This document shows, piece by piece, positions 8,792 through 17,583 of a stretch of DNA of 64,000 bases. Numbering within the stretch: the stretch's first letter is position 1; each line of letters starts with the position of its first letter. The notes under the pieces are model-generated. The model saw only the letters and a program-made list of their open reading frames with translations, searched no databases and had not been told where the DNA came from. The translations under genes and the position numbers were made by a program. This DNA is from Marinospirillum celere (GTDB lineage Bacteria > Pseudomonadota > Gammaproteobacteria > Pseudomonadales > Halomonadaceae). Location: positions 186,001-250,000 of the forward strand of contig NZ_FOLH01000002.1 in assembly GCF_900112235.1 (NCBI RefSeq). The letters run 5' to 3'.

Positions 8792-9385
8792 ATGCTTTTA
8801 GGTCGTCTTGCCGCACGAGCAGAAGGGTGCTTGCGTTGCCTTTTGGAGGGTTTGGCGGGAATTTCCCTGCTCAGCATGATGCTGATCACCACAGTAGATG
8901 TTTTAGGGCGCTTTTTTTTCAACGCTCCCTTGTTGGGCGCGATTGAGTTGATGCAACTCGCTTTGGCGATTGTGATTTTTTGTGCCTTTCCAATCGTTTG
9001 CTGGAAGGAAGAGCATATCAGTATTGATTTGCTGGATACCTGGGTTCCCGCTTGGGTTGTGCCCTGGCGGCAACTGGTGATCAATGGTCTTTGTGCTTTT
9101 GCGCTTTATATCATGGCTGGTCGCATTCAGGTGTTTGCCAATCGGGCTTTTTCTTACGGCGATGTGACTGAATTTTTGAAAATTCCTATGGGTTATTTAA
9201 TTGTTTTGATGGCTGTCATGGCCTGGATAGCCGCAGTGCTTTGTGCTTTGCGTGCATTTACTTATATACCAGAGATTTTCGGCTACAAGACCTGGGCGCA
9301 CCAGCAACAGGAAAGTATGACCGAGCAGTATCTGGGTAGTGAGTCTGGCCATAACAAGAATCAAGAGGAAGGTCGCAGTGATTGA
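8792..9385 (+). CDS. dctQ: TRAP transporter small membrane subunit (DctQ family)
   Basis: A 197-residue inner-membrane protein with four predicted transmembrane segments (about residues 17-40, 50-70, 90-110 and 130-155), the usual DctQ topology. The motif TTVDVLGRFFFNAPLLGAIEL is characteristic of the family's first region. It works as a scaffold with the DctM permease. The C-terminal tail beyond residue 170 is polar and longer than average. Its last 8 nt overlap the GTG start of dctM. Confidence 0.9.
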   Translation: MLLGRLAARAEGCLRCLLEGLAGISLLSMMLITTVDVLGRFFFNAPLLGAIELMQLALAIVIFCAFPIVCWKEEHISIDLLDTWVPAWVVPWRQLVINGLCAFALYIMAGRIQVFANRAFSYGDVTEFLKIPMGYLIVLMAVMAWIAAVLCALRAFTYIPEIFGYKTWAHQQQESMTEQYLGSESGHNKNQEEGRSD

Positions 9386-10676
9386 GTCGTTGATTGGTTT
9401 TTTTGTTCTTTTTATTCTGATCCTACTGCGTATTCCCCTCGCTTTTGCAATGGGTGCTGTTGGCTTTATTGGTTTTTACTTTGTTTTGGGAGGCAATTGG
9501 AATGCCGCCGAGGCTATGGCGGCACGGCGTATTGTTGATACCGGTTTGCAATATAGCCTGACGGTGATTCCGCTTTTTGTGTTGATGGGCAATCTGGTGA
9601 CCAAAGCGGGCATGTCGGCAGCGATCTATCGCGCCTCCAATGCTTTTATTGGTCATTATCGCGGTGGTCAGGCGATGGCGACCATCCTTGCTTGTGGTGG
9701 ATTTAGTTCAATTAGTGGTTCTAGCCTGGCAACAGCGGCAACCATGTCCAAGGTCGCCATGCCGCAAATGCGTAAATATGGATACTCGGATTCACTAGCA
9801 ACGGCTTCCATTGCTGCCGGGGGCACTTTGGGTATTCTGATTCCACCCAGTGTCATGCTGGTCATTTATGGCATCTTAGCGGAACAAAGTATTCGTGAAC
9901 TCTTTGCAGCGGGTCTGTTACCGGGCATTTTGGGTATTTTGCTCTACCTGGTGGCGATTCAGTTTGTGGTCCGTCGTCATAAGGATTCTTGTACTGAAAG
10001 CGAAAAGGCTGACTGGAAAGAACGCTTTTCAGCGCTGGCCGGGGTCGGAACCACTTTGGCGCTCTTTTTGTTGGTTATCGGTGGCATTTATATTGGGATG
10101 TTTACCCCTACAGAAGCAGCAGGCATGGGGGCTTTTGGTGCTTTTTTGCTGGCGTTAAGCCGTAGAGCGCTAAACTTCCAGGTTCTGAAAGAAGTTTTGG
10201 TTGATACCACCCGAACCACAGCCATGCTATTTGCCGTCATTATTGCCGCGATGATTTTTTCCAATTTTATCAACCGTGCCGGTCTGCCCAATGAGCTCTT
10301 GGCGATGATTCATGGTTGGGATTTAAGCCCGATGATGGTGCTGATGGCGATACTGCTGATTTATCTGCTTTTGGGCTGCATGCTGGAAAGCATGTCCATG
10401 CTGCTACTGACCGTGCCTTTATTTTTCCCAATCATGGCTGGACTTGGCTTTGATCTGGTTTGGTTTGGTATCCTAGTGGTCATTGTTATTGAAATCAGCT
10501 TAATAACTCCGCCCGTGGGTATGAATGTCTTCGTGCTCAAGGGGTTGCTGCCGGAAGTGTCAACCGCAACCATCTTCAAGGGTATCTTTCCTTTTTGGGT
10601 GGCTGATGTAGTGCGCATGTTCTTGGTGGTTTTTATCCCCGGACTGGCACTCTGGTTACCTAATTTCTTCTACTAA
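9378..10676 (+). CDS. dctM: TRAP transporter large permease subunit (DctM family)
   Basis: The 432-residue Na+-coupled permease of the TRAP system, with about 11-12 hydrophobic segments and family motifs GSSLATAATMSKVAMPQM (about residues 110-128), GTLGILIPPSVMLVIYG and, near the C-terminus, SLITPPVGMNVFVLKG. The open frame begins at 9339, but GTG at 9378 gives the standard N-terminus (VIESLIGFFVLF), has an AGGAAGG ribosome-binding site, and overlaps the dctQ stop, so I chose it. Confidence 0.93.
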   Translation: MIESLIGFFVLFILILLRIPLAFAMGAVGFIGFYFVLGGNWNAAEAMAARRIVDTGLQYSLTVIPLFVLMGNLVTKAGMSAAIYRASNAFIGHYRGGQAMATILACGGFSSISGSSLATAATMSKVAMPQMRKYGYSDSLATASIAAGGTLGILIPPSVMLVIYGILAEQSIRELFAAGLLPGILGILLYLVAIQFVVRRHKDSCTESEKADWKERFSALAGVGTTLALFLLVIGGIYIGMFTPTEAAGMGAFGAFLLALSRRALNFQVLKEVLVDTTRTTAMLFAVIIAAMIFSNFINRAGLPNELLAMIHGWDLSPMMVLMAILLIYLLLGCMLESMSMLLLTVPLFFPIMAGLGFDLVWFGILVVIVIEISLITPPVGMNVFVLKGLLPEVSTATIFKGIFPFWVADVVRMFLVVFIPGLALWLPNFFY

Positions 10677-10688
10677 CAGGTTTTTAAT

Positions 10689-11939
10689 TTGAAAATGAGT
10701 TCGCCCCTTCAGGAATCCTCTGCTGCGGCCAGTGCTTTAAGATTGCCTGGCTGGGCGCAAGGTATGGTGCTGGTTGGCCTGGTTGCCATGAGTGCTGTAT
10801 CCACGGATCTTTACCTGGCTGGTTTGCCGGCTATGGTTGAGGATTTGGGCGCGACTCACTCCCAAGTACAGCTTACTTTGAGCTTGTTTATGCTGGGCTT
10901 TGCACTGGGACAACTGATCAATGGGCCCTTGTCGGATAGCTGGGGCAGGATTCCGGTACTCAAACTGGGCTTAGTGATTTTTTTCCTGGCTTCTTTGCTT
11001 TGCATCTGGGCTCCCACTATCGAAGTGCTTTGGTTGGGCCGTATTTTGCAAGGTATTGGGGCCAGTGTCGGACCGGTGCTGGGTCGAGCCATCGTCAGTG
11101 ATGTTTACCCTCGTCAGGATGCGGCAAGAATTCTGGCTTACCTCAGCTCAGCCATGGCTTTGGTGCCTGCTTTGGCCCCCATTCTGGGTAGCTTGCTGTT
11201 GATTTGGTTTAGCTGGCGTTCGCACTTTGTTGCCCTGTCATTGTTTGCTTGCCTGGTTTTGCTGGGAGTCTCTTTGCTGCTATGGGAAACTCGGCCGCAA
11301 CTGGCTGAAGGTGAAAAACGCAAGCTGAGTGATCTGCTGCGCCTAATGCCACGATTTTTGCTGCACGGACAATTTATGGCCTATGTGGCCTGTGCCAGTA
11401 CCGCTTTTGGCGCTATGTTTGCTTATATATCCAGCTCTTCTTATTTGGTTATGGAGGTGCTGGGGCTGGATGCGGGCCTTTTTGGTTATACCTTTGCCTT
11501 TGTGGTGCTGGGTTTTATTTTGGGGGCTTTTTTAAGCGCACGGCTGGTCGCCAGGTTGGGCTTGGAAACGACTTTGGGTTGGGGCATGGCAGTGTTGTTT
11601 CTGGCAGCCGGTTTGGCAGCTATTTTTTGGTGGCTGGACTGGGTTTATGTTTGGACGCTGATGCCTGCTATGCTGCTGGTTTTTGCGGCCGGTGGATTAA
11701 CCCTGGCGAATAGCCAGGCCGGGGCAGTAACTCTGTTTCGAGAAACGGCAGGTTCAGCCTCGGCGGTGTTTGGTTTGTTTCAGATTTCCACTGCGGGCTT
11801 GACCGGAGCCCTGGCCGGTTATTTTTACAAACAGACGCTTTTGCCTTTAGCGGTGATTTTACTGAGTTGTGCATTTTTGGGAGCAGCTGCCTGGTGGTTT
11901 CAACTGGCAGGAAAAACGAAGGTAGTCCTTGATGAATAA
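10689..11939 (+). CDS. MFS transporter, Bcr/CflA family
   Basis: A proton-coupled drug or metabolite exporter of about 416 residues with 12 predicted transmembrane segments. The early motif STDLYLAGLPAM is the Bcr/CflA signature (D in TM1), and GPLSDSWGRIPVL is the MFS loop 2-3 motif. Start choice is uncertain: TTG at 10689 is 8 nt after an AGG, while the ATG two codons later is too far from it. It lies in the TRAP-MFS-marR operon, so export of a toxic aromatic or pathway intermediate is plausible. Confidence 0.88.
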   Translation: MKMSSPLQESSAAASALRLPGWAQGMVLVGLVAMSAVSTDLYLAGLPAMVEDLGATHSQVQLTLSLFMLGFALGQLINGPLSDSWGRIPVLKLGLVIFFLASLLCIWAPTIEVLWLGRILQGIGASVGPVLGRAIVSDVYPRQDAARILAYLSSAMALVPALAPILGSLLLIWFSWRSHFVALSLFACLVLLGVSLLLWETRPQLAEGEKRKLSDLLRLMPRFLLHGQFMAYVACASTAFGAMFAYISSSSYLVMEVLGLDAGLFGYTFAFVVLGFILGAFLSARLVARLGLETTLGWGMAVLFLAAGLAAIFWWLDWVYVWTLMPAMLLVFAAGGLTLANSQAGAVTLFRETAGSASAVFGLFQISTAGLTGALAGYFYKQTLLPLAVILLSCAFLGAAAWWFQLAGKTKVVLDE

Positions 11940-12441
11940 GCCTGTTAAAGCAAATCCTCTTTCCAAAACCCGGGCTTTATTGAGCCTGGAGCAATTTCTG
12001 CCTTTTCGAATCAATCACCTGGGTGGGCGTATCAGTTGTTCACTTTCGCACATCTACAGCCAGGAATTTGGTATCAGCATTCCTGAGTGGCGTATCTTAA
12101 TTTGGCTTAATGCCAGAGAAACCCTCACTGCTAAAGAAATTTGCAAGCTGAGTAATATGGATAAGGCCAAGGTTTCCCGAGCTGTGCATCGCTTGGCTGA
12201 TCAAGATTACCTGCTACGCATCCGTGATGAAGAAGATCAGCGTACGGTATTTTTGAGTCTGAGTGAGCAGGGGCATCAATTGCTGGATAAATTGATTCCC
12301 CGGGCACTAAACTGGGAAAGTGAGTTGGTTGCCGGGCTCTCGGCTCAGGAATATCGGGATTTGTTCAACATCATGCTAAAGCTGGAACAGCAGCTGGACC
12401 GAATCAATGCCTGTGAGGAACAGCCGCCGGCGAAAAGCTGA
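11932..12441 (+). CDS. MarR family transcriptional regulator (first of two)
   Basis: A 169-residue winged-helix repressor. After a leader of about 20 residues, the HTH (TAKEICKLSNMDKAKVSRAVHRLADQDYLLR) and wing (RIRDEEDQRTVFLSLSEQGHQL) are clear. MarR proteins usually repress neighbouring catabolic or efflux genes until a phenolic ligand binds. Its ATG overlaps the MFS stop by 8 nt. It is probably one of the two factors that read the palindromes in this island. Confidence 0.92.
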   Translation: MNKPVKANPLSKTRALLSLEQFLPFRINHLGGRISCSLSHIYSQEFGISIPEWRILIWLNARETLTAKEICKLSNMDKAKVSRAVHRLADQDYLLRIRDEEDQRTVFLSLSEQGHQLLDKLIPRALNWESELVAGLSAQEYRDLFNIMLKLEQQLDRINACEEQPPAKS

Positions 12442-12497
12442 CAAGCCTGAAAAAACTGGGTAGAGTGGCTGGCATTCCAAGGATTCTCTGGCTGAGT

Positions 12498-12974
12498 ATG
12501 TCTGAACACAAAACTTCCGATACCGCTGAACAGCTGCAATTAAAAGATTTTTTTCCTTATCGGCTCTCCAGCCTTCAGGCTGCAGTCAGTGCAGCAGTGG
12601 CTCAGCTCTACCAAGGGCGCTTTGAGTTGACTCATCATGAATGGCGTCTTCTTGCTACCTTGCATGAATACCCTGAGCTGTCTGCGAAACAGCTGGCTGA
12701 GCATACCAATCTTGAAAAAATGCAAGTCAGTCGGGCTGTTGCGCGTATGACGACCAGAGAGCTGTTGGAACAAACCCCTGCTGAGCATGATCGACGCTAT
12801 CTGAAATTAAGCCTAACCGAAGCGGGCCATCAGCTGTATCAGCAAATAGTGCCTCTTGTTTTGGAAAGAGAAGCTTGGCTGCTGGCTGATCTAAACGATG
12901 AAGAAAGGCGTTTTCTTGATCAAATCATGGACAGGCTGCTGGCGCGTACACGCCAGCTGCAGGCCAAGGATTAA
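12498..12974 (+). CDS. MarR family transcriptional regulator (second of two)
   Basis: A second MarR-type winged helix of about 158 residues, paralogous to the preceding gene (shared pattern FF/LPFR...L...S..IYQ/LYQ...L...EWR). The HTH is LSAKQLAEHTNLEKMQVSRAV and the wing includes DRRYLKLSLTEAGHQLY. The frame can start at GTG 12465, but ATG 12498 gives a more typical N-terminus; neither has a strong ribosome-binding site. The stop overlaps the convergent VOC gene by 4 bases. Confidence 0.88.
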   Translation: MSEHKTSDTAEQLQLKDFFPYRLSSLQAAVSAAVAQLYQGRFELTHHEWRLLATLHEYPELSAKQLAEHTNLEKMQVSRAVARMTTRELLEQTPAEHDRRYLKLSLTEAGHQLYQQIVPLVLEREAWLLADLNDEERRFLDQIMDRLLARTRQLQAKD

Positions 12975-13525
12975 TCGCTACCCTCTTTTGATTTGAACTC
13001 TTCTTCATGTAGCCAGGCAGCATGCTTGGGTGCGCGCTTAGTTTTTGACCATTCTTCCACCATGGCCGGAGCCACTTCTTTGAGCTGCTTCATTTGTTCC
13101 GGAGTTCCCTTCACATAGGTCAGTTCCAAGCGGTGTCCATTGGGGTCAAAGAAATATATCGAACGTATGATACCGTGTTCGGTAGGGCCCAATACCTCAA
13201 CACCCTTGCTTTCCAGTTCTGCCTTGGCATCCAGTAAAGCTTTTTCATCGGCAACTTGAAAAGCGATGTGTTGAACCCATTCAGGCGTATTGGGGTCTTT
13301 ACCCATGGGCGGCGAGTTGGGGATTTCAAAAAAGGCCAGAATATTGCCATTACCAGCATCCAGAAAAAGATGCATGTAGGGGTCAGGCTCTTTGGTGGAA
13401 GGAACCCTGTCTTCAGCAATGGCAACCAGAAAATCCATGTTGAGCTTATCCTGGTACCACTCGACAGTTTCTTTGGCATCCATGCAGCGATAAGCCACGT
13501 GATGGATTTGTTGTAGCTGGATCAT
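12971..13525 (-). CDS. VOC family protein, candidate ring-cleavage dioxygenase
   Basis: A 184-residue protein of the vicinal oxygen chelate superfamily with two beta-alpha-beta-beta-beta units. Predicted metal ligands are His9 (IHHVAY), His86 (VQHIAF) and Glu134 (GHRLELTY), giving the 2-His-1-carboxylate set of extradiol dioxygenases and glyoxalases. A polar tail of about 35 residues follows the fold. No cupin-type homogentisate or gentisate dioxygenase is encoded nearby, so this is the best candidate for ring opening between the hydroxylase and MaiA. The alternative is a lyase or glyoxalase-like role. The start with GGAG at 13525 is preferred over the longer frame to 13573. It has its own operator-like palindrome. 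Confidence 0.85.
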   Translation of the reverse strand: MIQLQQIHHVAYRCMDAKETVEWYQDKLNMDFLVAIAEDRVPSTKEPDPYMHLFLDAGNGNILAFFEIPNSPPMGKDPNTPEWVQHIAFQVADEKALLDAKAELESKGVEVLGPTEHGIIRSIYFFDPNGHRLELTYVKGTPEQMKQLKEVAPAMVEEWSKTKRAPKHAAWLHEEEFKSKEGSD

Positions 13526-13564
13526 GATTGGTCTCCGCTCTTGTTGTTGTGTGTTTTGTGAAGA

Positions 13565-13582
13565 TAGTAACAAATGTTACTA
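13565..13582. promoter_or_regulatory. 18-bp inverted repeat before the VOC gene
   Basis: TAGTAACA-AA-TGTTACTA has 8-bp perfect arms and lies 40 bp upstream of the VOC start codon. It is unrelated in sequence to the GTTTCA/TGAAAC palindromes of the same island, so a second regulator may read it. Confidence 0.65.
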
Positions 13583-13717
13583 GTGTCAAATTTTTTTGTC
13601 TGGGGTTTGAAAAGGTACAGCTAAGTGATCGTTAATGCTGGGGTAAATGGCAGCCAAGGCTCAGATCATATATCCTTGTCAGCTGATTGACTGATGGCTA
13701 CATCCTTGAGGGGCGAG

Positions 13718-14257
13718 ATGCCTGAGACATCGAAACAGCTTTCCAAAACAGACAGGTATTTAGCCTGGCTGATCAGAGGCCTTTTGGCTGCCTTTTGCTG
13801 GTGGCTAATCAGTGAGGGCCGAAATGATTCCTGGGTGTTGGGCGCCCCTGCGGTTGTTTTGGCTGTCGTGTTTAGCTTTTATCTGCAGCCTGCTTCCGGT
13901 TACCGGCTTTCCTTACCCGGTATTCTGGCTTTCTGGTGGTACTTCAGCCGTCAATCCCTGGTGGCTGGCTATGACGTTGCCAAAAGAATCATCTCACCTG
14001 AGATGCCCATTCAACCGGGTGAGGTGACTCTAAAGCTTCACCTGCCTGCCGGAGCCCCGCGTTGGCTGCTGGCAATGACCCTGTCACTTTTGCCCGGCAC
14101 CCTTAGCGTTCGTTTTGAAGGTGACAGCCTGGTACTGCATTGCCTGGATATTGGTGAGCCGGTTGAAGTCGATGTGCTGACTGCTGAGCGCCGGGTTGCG
14201 GCTGTATTTGGTCTTTCAGGAGCGGCTTTAATCAGAGCCAGGGAGCCATTGTTATGA
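13718..14257 (+). CDS. mrpE: Mrp-type Na+/H+ antiporter subunit E
   Basis: Membrane subunit of the multisubunit cation/proton antiporter, about 179 residues with two or three N-terminal transmembrane helices and a soluble C-terminal domain. The pattern PGEVTLKLHLPAGAPRWLLAMTLSLLPGTLSVRFEGDSLVLHCLD is split here across known MnhE motifs (PGT.S followed by a short beta domain). The frame opens at 13694, but the ATG at 13718 has GAGGGG just upstream. It is the first gene of an eight-gene operon in which almost every junction overlaps. Confidence 0.9.
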   Translation: MPETSKQLSKTDRYLAWLIRGLLAAFCWWLISEGRNDSWVLGAPAVVLAVVFSFYLQPASGYRLSLPGILAFWWYFSRQSLVAGYDVAKRIISPEMPIQPGEVTLKLHLPAGAPRWLLAMTLSLLPGTLSVRFEGDSLVLHCLDIGEPVEVDVLTAERRVAAVFGLSGAALIRAREPLL

Positions 14258-14547
14258 CTTGGGCGCTGTGGGTAAGTACTCTGCTACTACTTTTGGCATT
14301 GGTTCTGGGCGTCTGGCGGGTCTGGTTGGGGCCTACCCTTGCTGACCGTATGCTGGCTGCCCAGTTGTTTGGGACCACGGGGGTAGCGCTGCTCTTGCTC
14401 TTGGCTGAACTCCTAGAGCAGCCTGCATTAAGAGATGTCGCTCTGGTTATTGCCCTCTTGGCAGTGATGGCCACAGTTGCCTTTGTTGCCCGTGCTCAGC
14501 CTGCTGGTCAATCAATTTCCAAAAAGGAGAACGAGGATGCTGATTGA
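14254..14547 (+). CDS. mrpF: Mrp-type antiporter subunit F
   Basis: A 97-residue protein with three transmembrane helices. RVWLGPTLADRMLAAQLFGT is the MnhF/MrpF signature. It overlaps mrpE by 4 nt (ATGA). Confidence 0.9.
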   Translation: MTWALWVSTLLLLLALVLGVWRVWLGPTLADRMLAAQLFGTTGVALLLLLAELLEQPALRDVALVIALLAVMATVAFVARAQPAGQSISKKENEDAD

Positions 14548-14842
14548 TTTGCTACGCAGTCTGTTAATTCTTGTTGGAGCAGCCTTTTTTCTAGTTGGCA
14601 CCTTGGGTTTGCTTCGTTTTCCGGATGCACCAACCCGAATTCATGCCTTGACCAAGGTAGATAACCTGGGGTTGGGACTAATCGTACTGGGGCTTTTGCC
14701 TGGGGTAGCCAGTTGGCCGGTAGTCTTCAAAATGATTTTGATTTGGTTGCTGGCTATAGCGGCTGCTTCTTTGGCAGGCCATTTGGTTGTTCAGGCTTGG
14801 GCAGGTTCCCAAAACAAGGAGACCTCATCCCGTGATTCTTGA
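14537..14842 (+). CDS. mrpG: Mrp-type antiporter subunit G
   Basis: A 101-residue protein with three transmembrane helices. GTLGLLRFPDAPTRIHALTK is the diagnostic MnhG motif (RFPD..TR.HA.TK). The ATG at 14537 has AGGAGAACGAGG upstream and overlaps the end of mrpF by 11 nt. The longer frame from 14477 runs through mrpF and is not used. Confidence 0.92.
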   Translation: MLIDLLRSLLILVGAAFFLVGTLGLLRFPDAPTRIHALTKVDNLGLGLIVLGLLPGVASWPVVFKMILIWLLAIAAASLAGHLVVQAWAGSQNKETSSRDS

Positions 14843-15779
14843 TTGGTTATTGGCAGGAGCACTAATCGGAACGGCGGCTGGTGTTCTTTTGACTCGGGAT
14901 CTTTATCGCTCAGTCGTTCTATTTATTATTTTTGGTTTGCTGATGGCGCTGGTTTGGGTCAGGGTGGAAGCGCCCGATTTGGCTCTGGCTGAAGCAGCTA
15001 TCGGGGCGGGGCTGACCGGTGTTCTGTTTTTGGATGCTTTGGGTCACCTTAACCCGGATAAAGCAGCTGCAGTTCGCCAGAAGTACCGCCAGCCTTTGTT
15101 GTCTGGATTAGCTTTTTTGTTGGCTTTAGGCGTGACAGGCTTGTTATGGATGGCTTTGGTTGATAGTCCTCAGCCGGGCGTTCATTTGCCTGAAATAGTT
15201 GATCAACAGTTGCTGGCCAGTGGTGTTGAACACCCGATTACAGCCGTCCTCTTGTCATTCCGGGCTTACGATACGCTTCTCGAAGTGGCTGTCATTCTGG
15301 TTGCAGTGGTGGTGGGTTTGGCCTTGCGCTTCAGCCAAGAAGACCAGCCTGCTGAAACCCAGGTGCTGTCCCCGCTGCTACAAAAAATGCTGGTTTGGCT
15401 GCTACCTTTGATGCTGATGGTGGCCATCTACCTGTTGTGGATAGGTAGTTATCGCAGTGGTGGTGCTTTTCAGGCAGCAGCGGTACTTGCTGCTATGGCT
15501 GTCTTGATGCGTATGTCAGGCACACCCATTCCAGGTCACAGCAACCTCTATCTGCTGAGAATTGGTCTGGTGGTCGGGCTGGGTCTGTTTTTGCTATTGG
15601 GTTCGGTAGACTTGGTCAGTGGCGGCAATTTTTTGGCTTGGCCTGAAGGTTGGGAAAAAGCCTCCATTCTGGTTGTTGAAGGAGCCCTGACTTTTTCCTT
15701 GGGCATGTTGCTCTTTTCACTGTTTGAAGCCAGTCCTGCACCCAAGCAGGCGAGCATGACGCGTGGAGGTGGAGCATGA
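14832..15779 (+). CDS. mrpB: Fused MrpA C-terminal (DUF4040/MbhD-like) and MrpB domain protein
   Basis: A 315-residue membrane protein. The first third contains VRVEAPDLALAEAAIGAGLTG, the MbhD/DUF4040 motif found at the C-terminal end of large MrpA proteins. The second half has LWIGSYRSGGAFQAAAVLAAM and later helices typical of MnhB. So the accessory part of MrpA is joined to MrpB, and the antiporter core of MrpA is encoded separately downstream. GTG at 14832 has AAGGAG about 11 nt upstream and overlaps mrpG; I prefer it to the ORF start at 14787. Confidence 0.88.
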   Translation: MILDWLLAGALIGTAAGVLLTRDLYRSVVLFIIFGLLMALVWVRVEAPDLALAEAAIGAGLTGVLFLDALGHLNPDKAAAVRQKYRQPLLSGLAFLLALGVTGLLWMALVDSPQPGVHLPEIVDQQLLASGVEHPITAVLLSFRAYDTLLEVAVILVAVVVGLALRFSQEDQPAETQVLSPLLQKMLVWLLPLMLMVAIYLLWIGSYRSGGAFQAAAVLAAMAVLMRMSGTPIPGHSNLYLLRIGLVVGLGLFLLLGSVDLVSGGNFLAWPEGWEKASILVVEGALTFSLGMLLFSLFEASPAPKQASMTRGGGA

Positions 15780-16111
15780 ATACCTTTTTTATCTATGCGC
15801 TGACTGGTGGTCTTTTGTCGAGTTTGGGGCTCTTGGGTTTTATCCTGCATCGTCATCTGTTAAGGCGTCTGATGGCTTTTAACCTGATGGGCAGTGGCTG
15901 CTTTCTGATACTAACCGGTTTGTCTCAATCTCATCAGGGCGTGGATGCTGTGCCCCAAGCGTTGGTATTGACAGGCATTGTCGTTGCTGTTTCGGCTACT
16001 GCCCTGGCCTTGGTTCTGATCCGTCGCTGGTATCACTTAACCGGCCAGACTTCTTTGCCGGAAGATGTTCAGTCTCTGGAAAAAACATCCAGTAAGGAGG
16101 CTCAGGGATGA
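15776..16111 (+). CDS. mrpC: Mrp-type antiporter subunit C (NuoK-like)
   Basis: A 111-residue protein with three transmembrane helices, homologous to NuoK. The segment DAVPQALVLTGIVVAVSATALAL is the family's conserved third helix (D..PQALVLTAIVI). It overlaps both neighbours by 4 nt. Confidence 0.92.
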   Translation: MNTFFIYALTGGLLSSLGLLGFILHRHLLRRLMAFNLMGSGCFLILTGLSQSHQGVDAVPQALVLTGIVVAVSATALALVLIRRWYHLTGQTSLPEDVQSLEKTSSKEAQG

Positions 16112-17583
16112 GTTCCCTGCTACAGGAGTTACCCCAGCTATTACCCTGGTTAGTTATTCTGCCGCTCTTTTGGGCCCTATTCAGCTTGGCGCTGGGTGTT
16201 CTTTATAGACATTGGATTGCTGGGGTCTTCATCTTTTTGTTGCTGGCAACCAATCTGATTTTGATTGGACAGTGGCTACTTCTGGGTGATCTTTACTATA
16301 GCCTGGGGGACTGGGACGTTCCGCTGGGCATTCAGTTGCGCCTGGATGGGGTTGCACTCGCTATGGTTACGGTAACCAGTCTGGTGACGGCGGCGTGCAG
16401 CCTGCATGCGAGCACTTACCTGGATGATTACCCACGTGCTCAGCAATACTTTTGGCCCTTATTGGCTTTTACCTGGGCCAGCTTGAATGTAATTTGGCTT
16501 TCGGCTGATCTCTTCAACCTCTATGTGGGTCTAGAGCTTTTAGGTTTGAGTGCTGTAGGCTTGGTGGCGCTGACAGGGCAGACCGAAGCGCTGGGTGCGG
16601 CGCTGCGCTATTTGTACGCTGCTTTGCTGGGATCACTGGCCTACTTGTTGGGTGTGGCCCTGATTTACAGTGGCTATGGTCAGCTGGACTTACCGGCCTT
16701 GTCCGGCCTGCTGGAATCTGATGCCAGTACGCGTTTGGCACTGGCGCTGATGACCCTGGGCTTGCTGCTGAAAACGGCTATCTTCCCTTTGCATATTTGG
16801 TTGCCACCCGCTCATGGTAAGGCTTTGCCGCCTGTTAGTGCCTTGCTTTCGGCCCTGGTGGTCAAGGCTTCTTTTTATATTCTTGTTCGCTTGTGGTTGG
16901 AAGCCGGTTTGCAGGTGGTCGTGCCTTCTGCTGCCCAGTTTATGGGTGCTTTGGGGGCTGGTGCCGTCTTTTGGGGTGGTTGGATGGCCTGGCGGCAAAC
17001 AGAGCTGAAAATGCTGGTTGCCTATTCCACTGTGGCCCAGCTGGGTTATTTGATGCTGATTTTCCCCTTAATGGTTGGCGTTTCACCAACTGCAGCCCAG
17101 CTGGCTTGGGAGGGGGGCTGGTTGCAGTTGATTGCTCATGCCCTGGCCAAGGCAGCAATGTTCCTGGCTGCAGGCAATTTGGTCCTGGCAATGCGCAGGC
17201 CAGATATTATTGGTCTGCACGGTGTAGGGCGGTTTTTACCCTTCTCCTTGTTGGGCTTTGGTTTGGCAGGTGTCAGTATTATGGGACTTCCTCCCAGTGG
17301 CGGCTTTATGGCCAAGTGGCTGCTTTTGCAAAGTGCGCTGGCTAGTGGGCAGTGGTGGTGGTTGCTGGTGTTGGCAGGCGGCAGTGCCTTGAGTGCTGTT
17401 TATATTTTCAAGGTTTATCAGCAGTGTTATATCGAAGATACCGAAGTGGATAACTTCAGGCATCCCTCTTTGCTGCTCGATCTGTCATCTATCACTTTGG
17501 CACTCTTGGCCTTGTCTTTGGGTATCTTCTCGGCCTGGCCACAAGCACTGTTGGCAACGGCCTTATCAGGAGGGGGAGTTTGA
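16108..17583 (+). CDS. mrpD: Mrp-type antiporter subunit D (NuoM/N-like), first of three
   Basis: A 491-residue proton-antiporter core subunit with about 14 transmembrane helices. The conserved TM5 glutamate is Glu143 (VGLELLGL). The TM7 lysine is Lys222 (LLLKTAIFPLHIWLPPAHG), and the TM8 lysine is near 253 (LVVKASFYI). These residues form the proton path in NuoL/M/N and MrpA/D proteins. It is probably coupled to the next two paralogues. Confidence 0.92.
   Translation: MSSLLQELPQLLPWLVILPLFWALFSLALGVLYRHWIAGVFIFLLLATNLILIGQWLLLGDLYYSLGDWDVPLGIQLRLDGVALAMVTVTSLVTAACSLHASTYLDDYPRAQQYFWPLLAFTWASLNVIWLSADLFNLYVGLELLGLSAVGLVALTGQTEALGAALRYLYAALLGSLAYLLGVALIYSGYGQLDLPALSGLLESDASTRLALALMTLGLLLKTAIFPLHIWLPPAHGKALPPVSALLSALVVKASFYILVRLWLEAGLQVVVPSAAQFMGALGAGAVFWGGWMAWRQTELKMLVAYSTVAQLGYLMLIFPLMVGVSPTAAQLAWEGGWLQLIAHALAKAAMFLAAGNLVLAMRRPDIIGLHGVGRFLPFSLLGFGLAGVSIMGLPPSGGFMAKWLLLQSALASGQWWWLLVLAGGSALSAVYIFKVYQQCYIEDTEVDNFRHPSLLLDLSSITLALLALSLGIFSAWPQALLATALSGGGV

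Noticed and set aside
13961-13975. GGCTGGCT in the mrpE coding region
   Set aside because: Single copy within codons for Leu/Val/Ala/Gly-type membrane residues; GGCTGG words are frequent in membrane-protein genes here.
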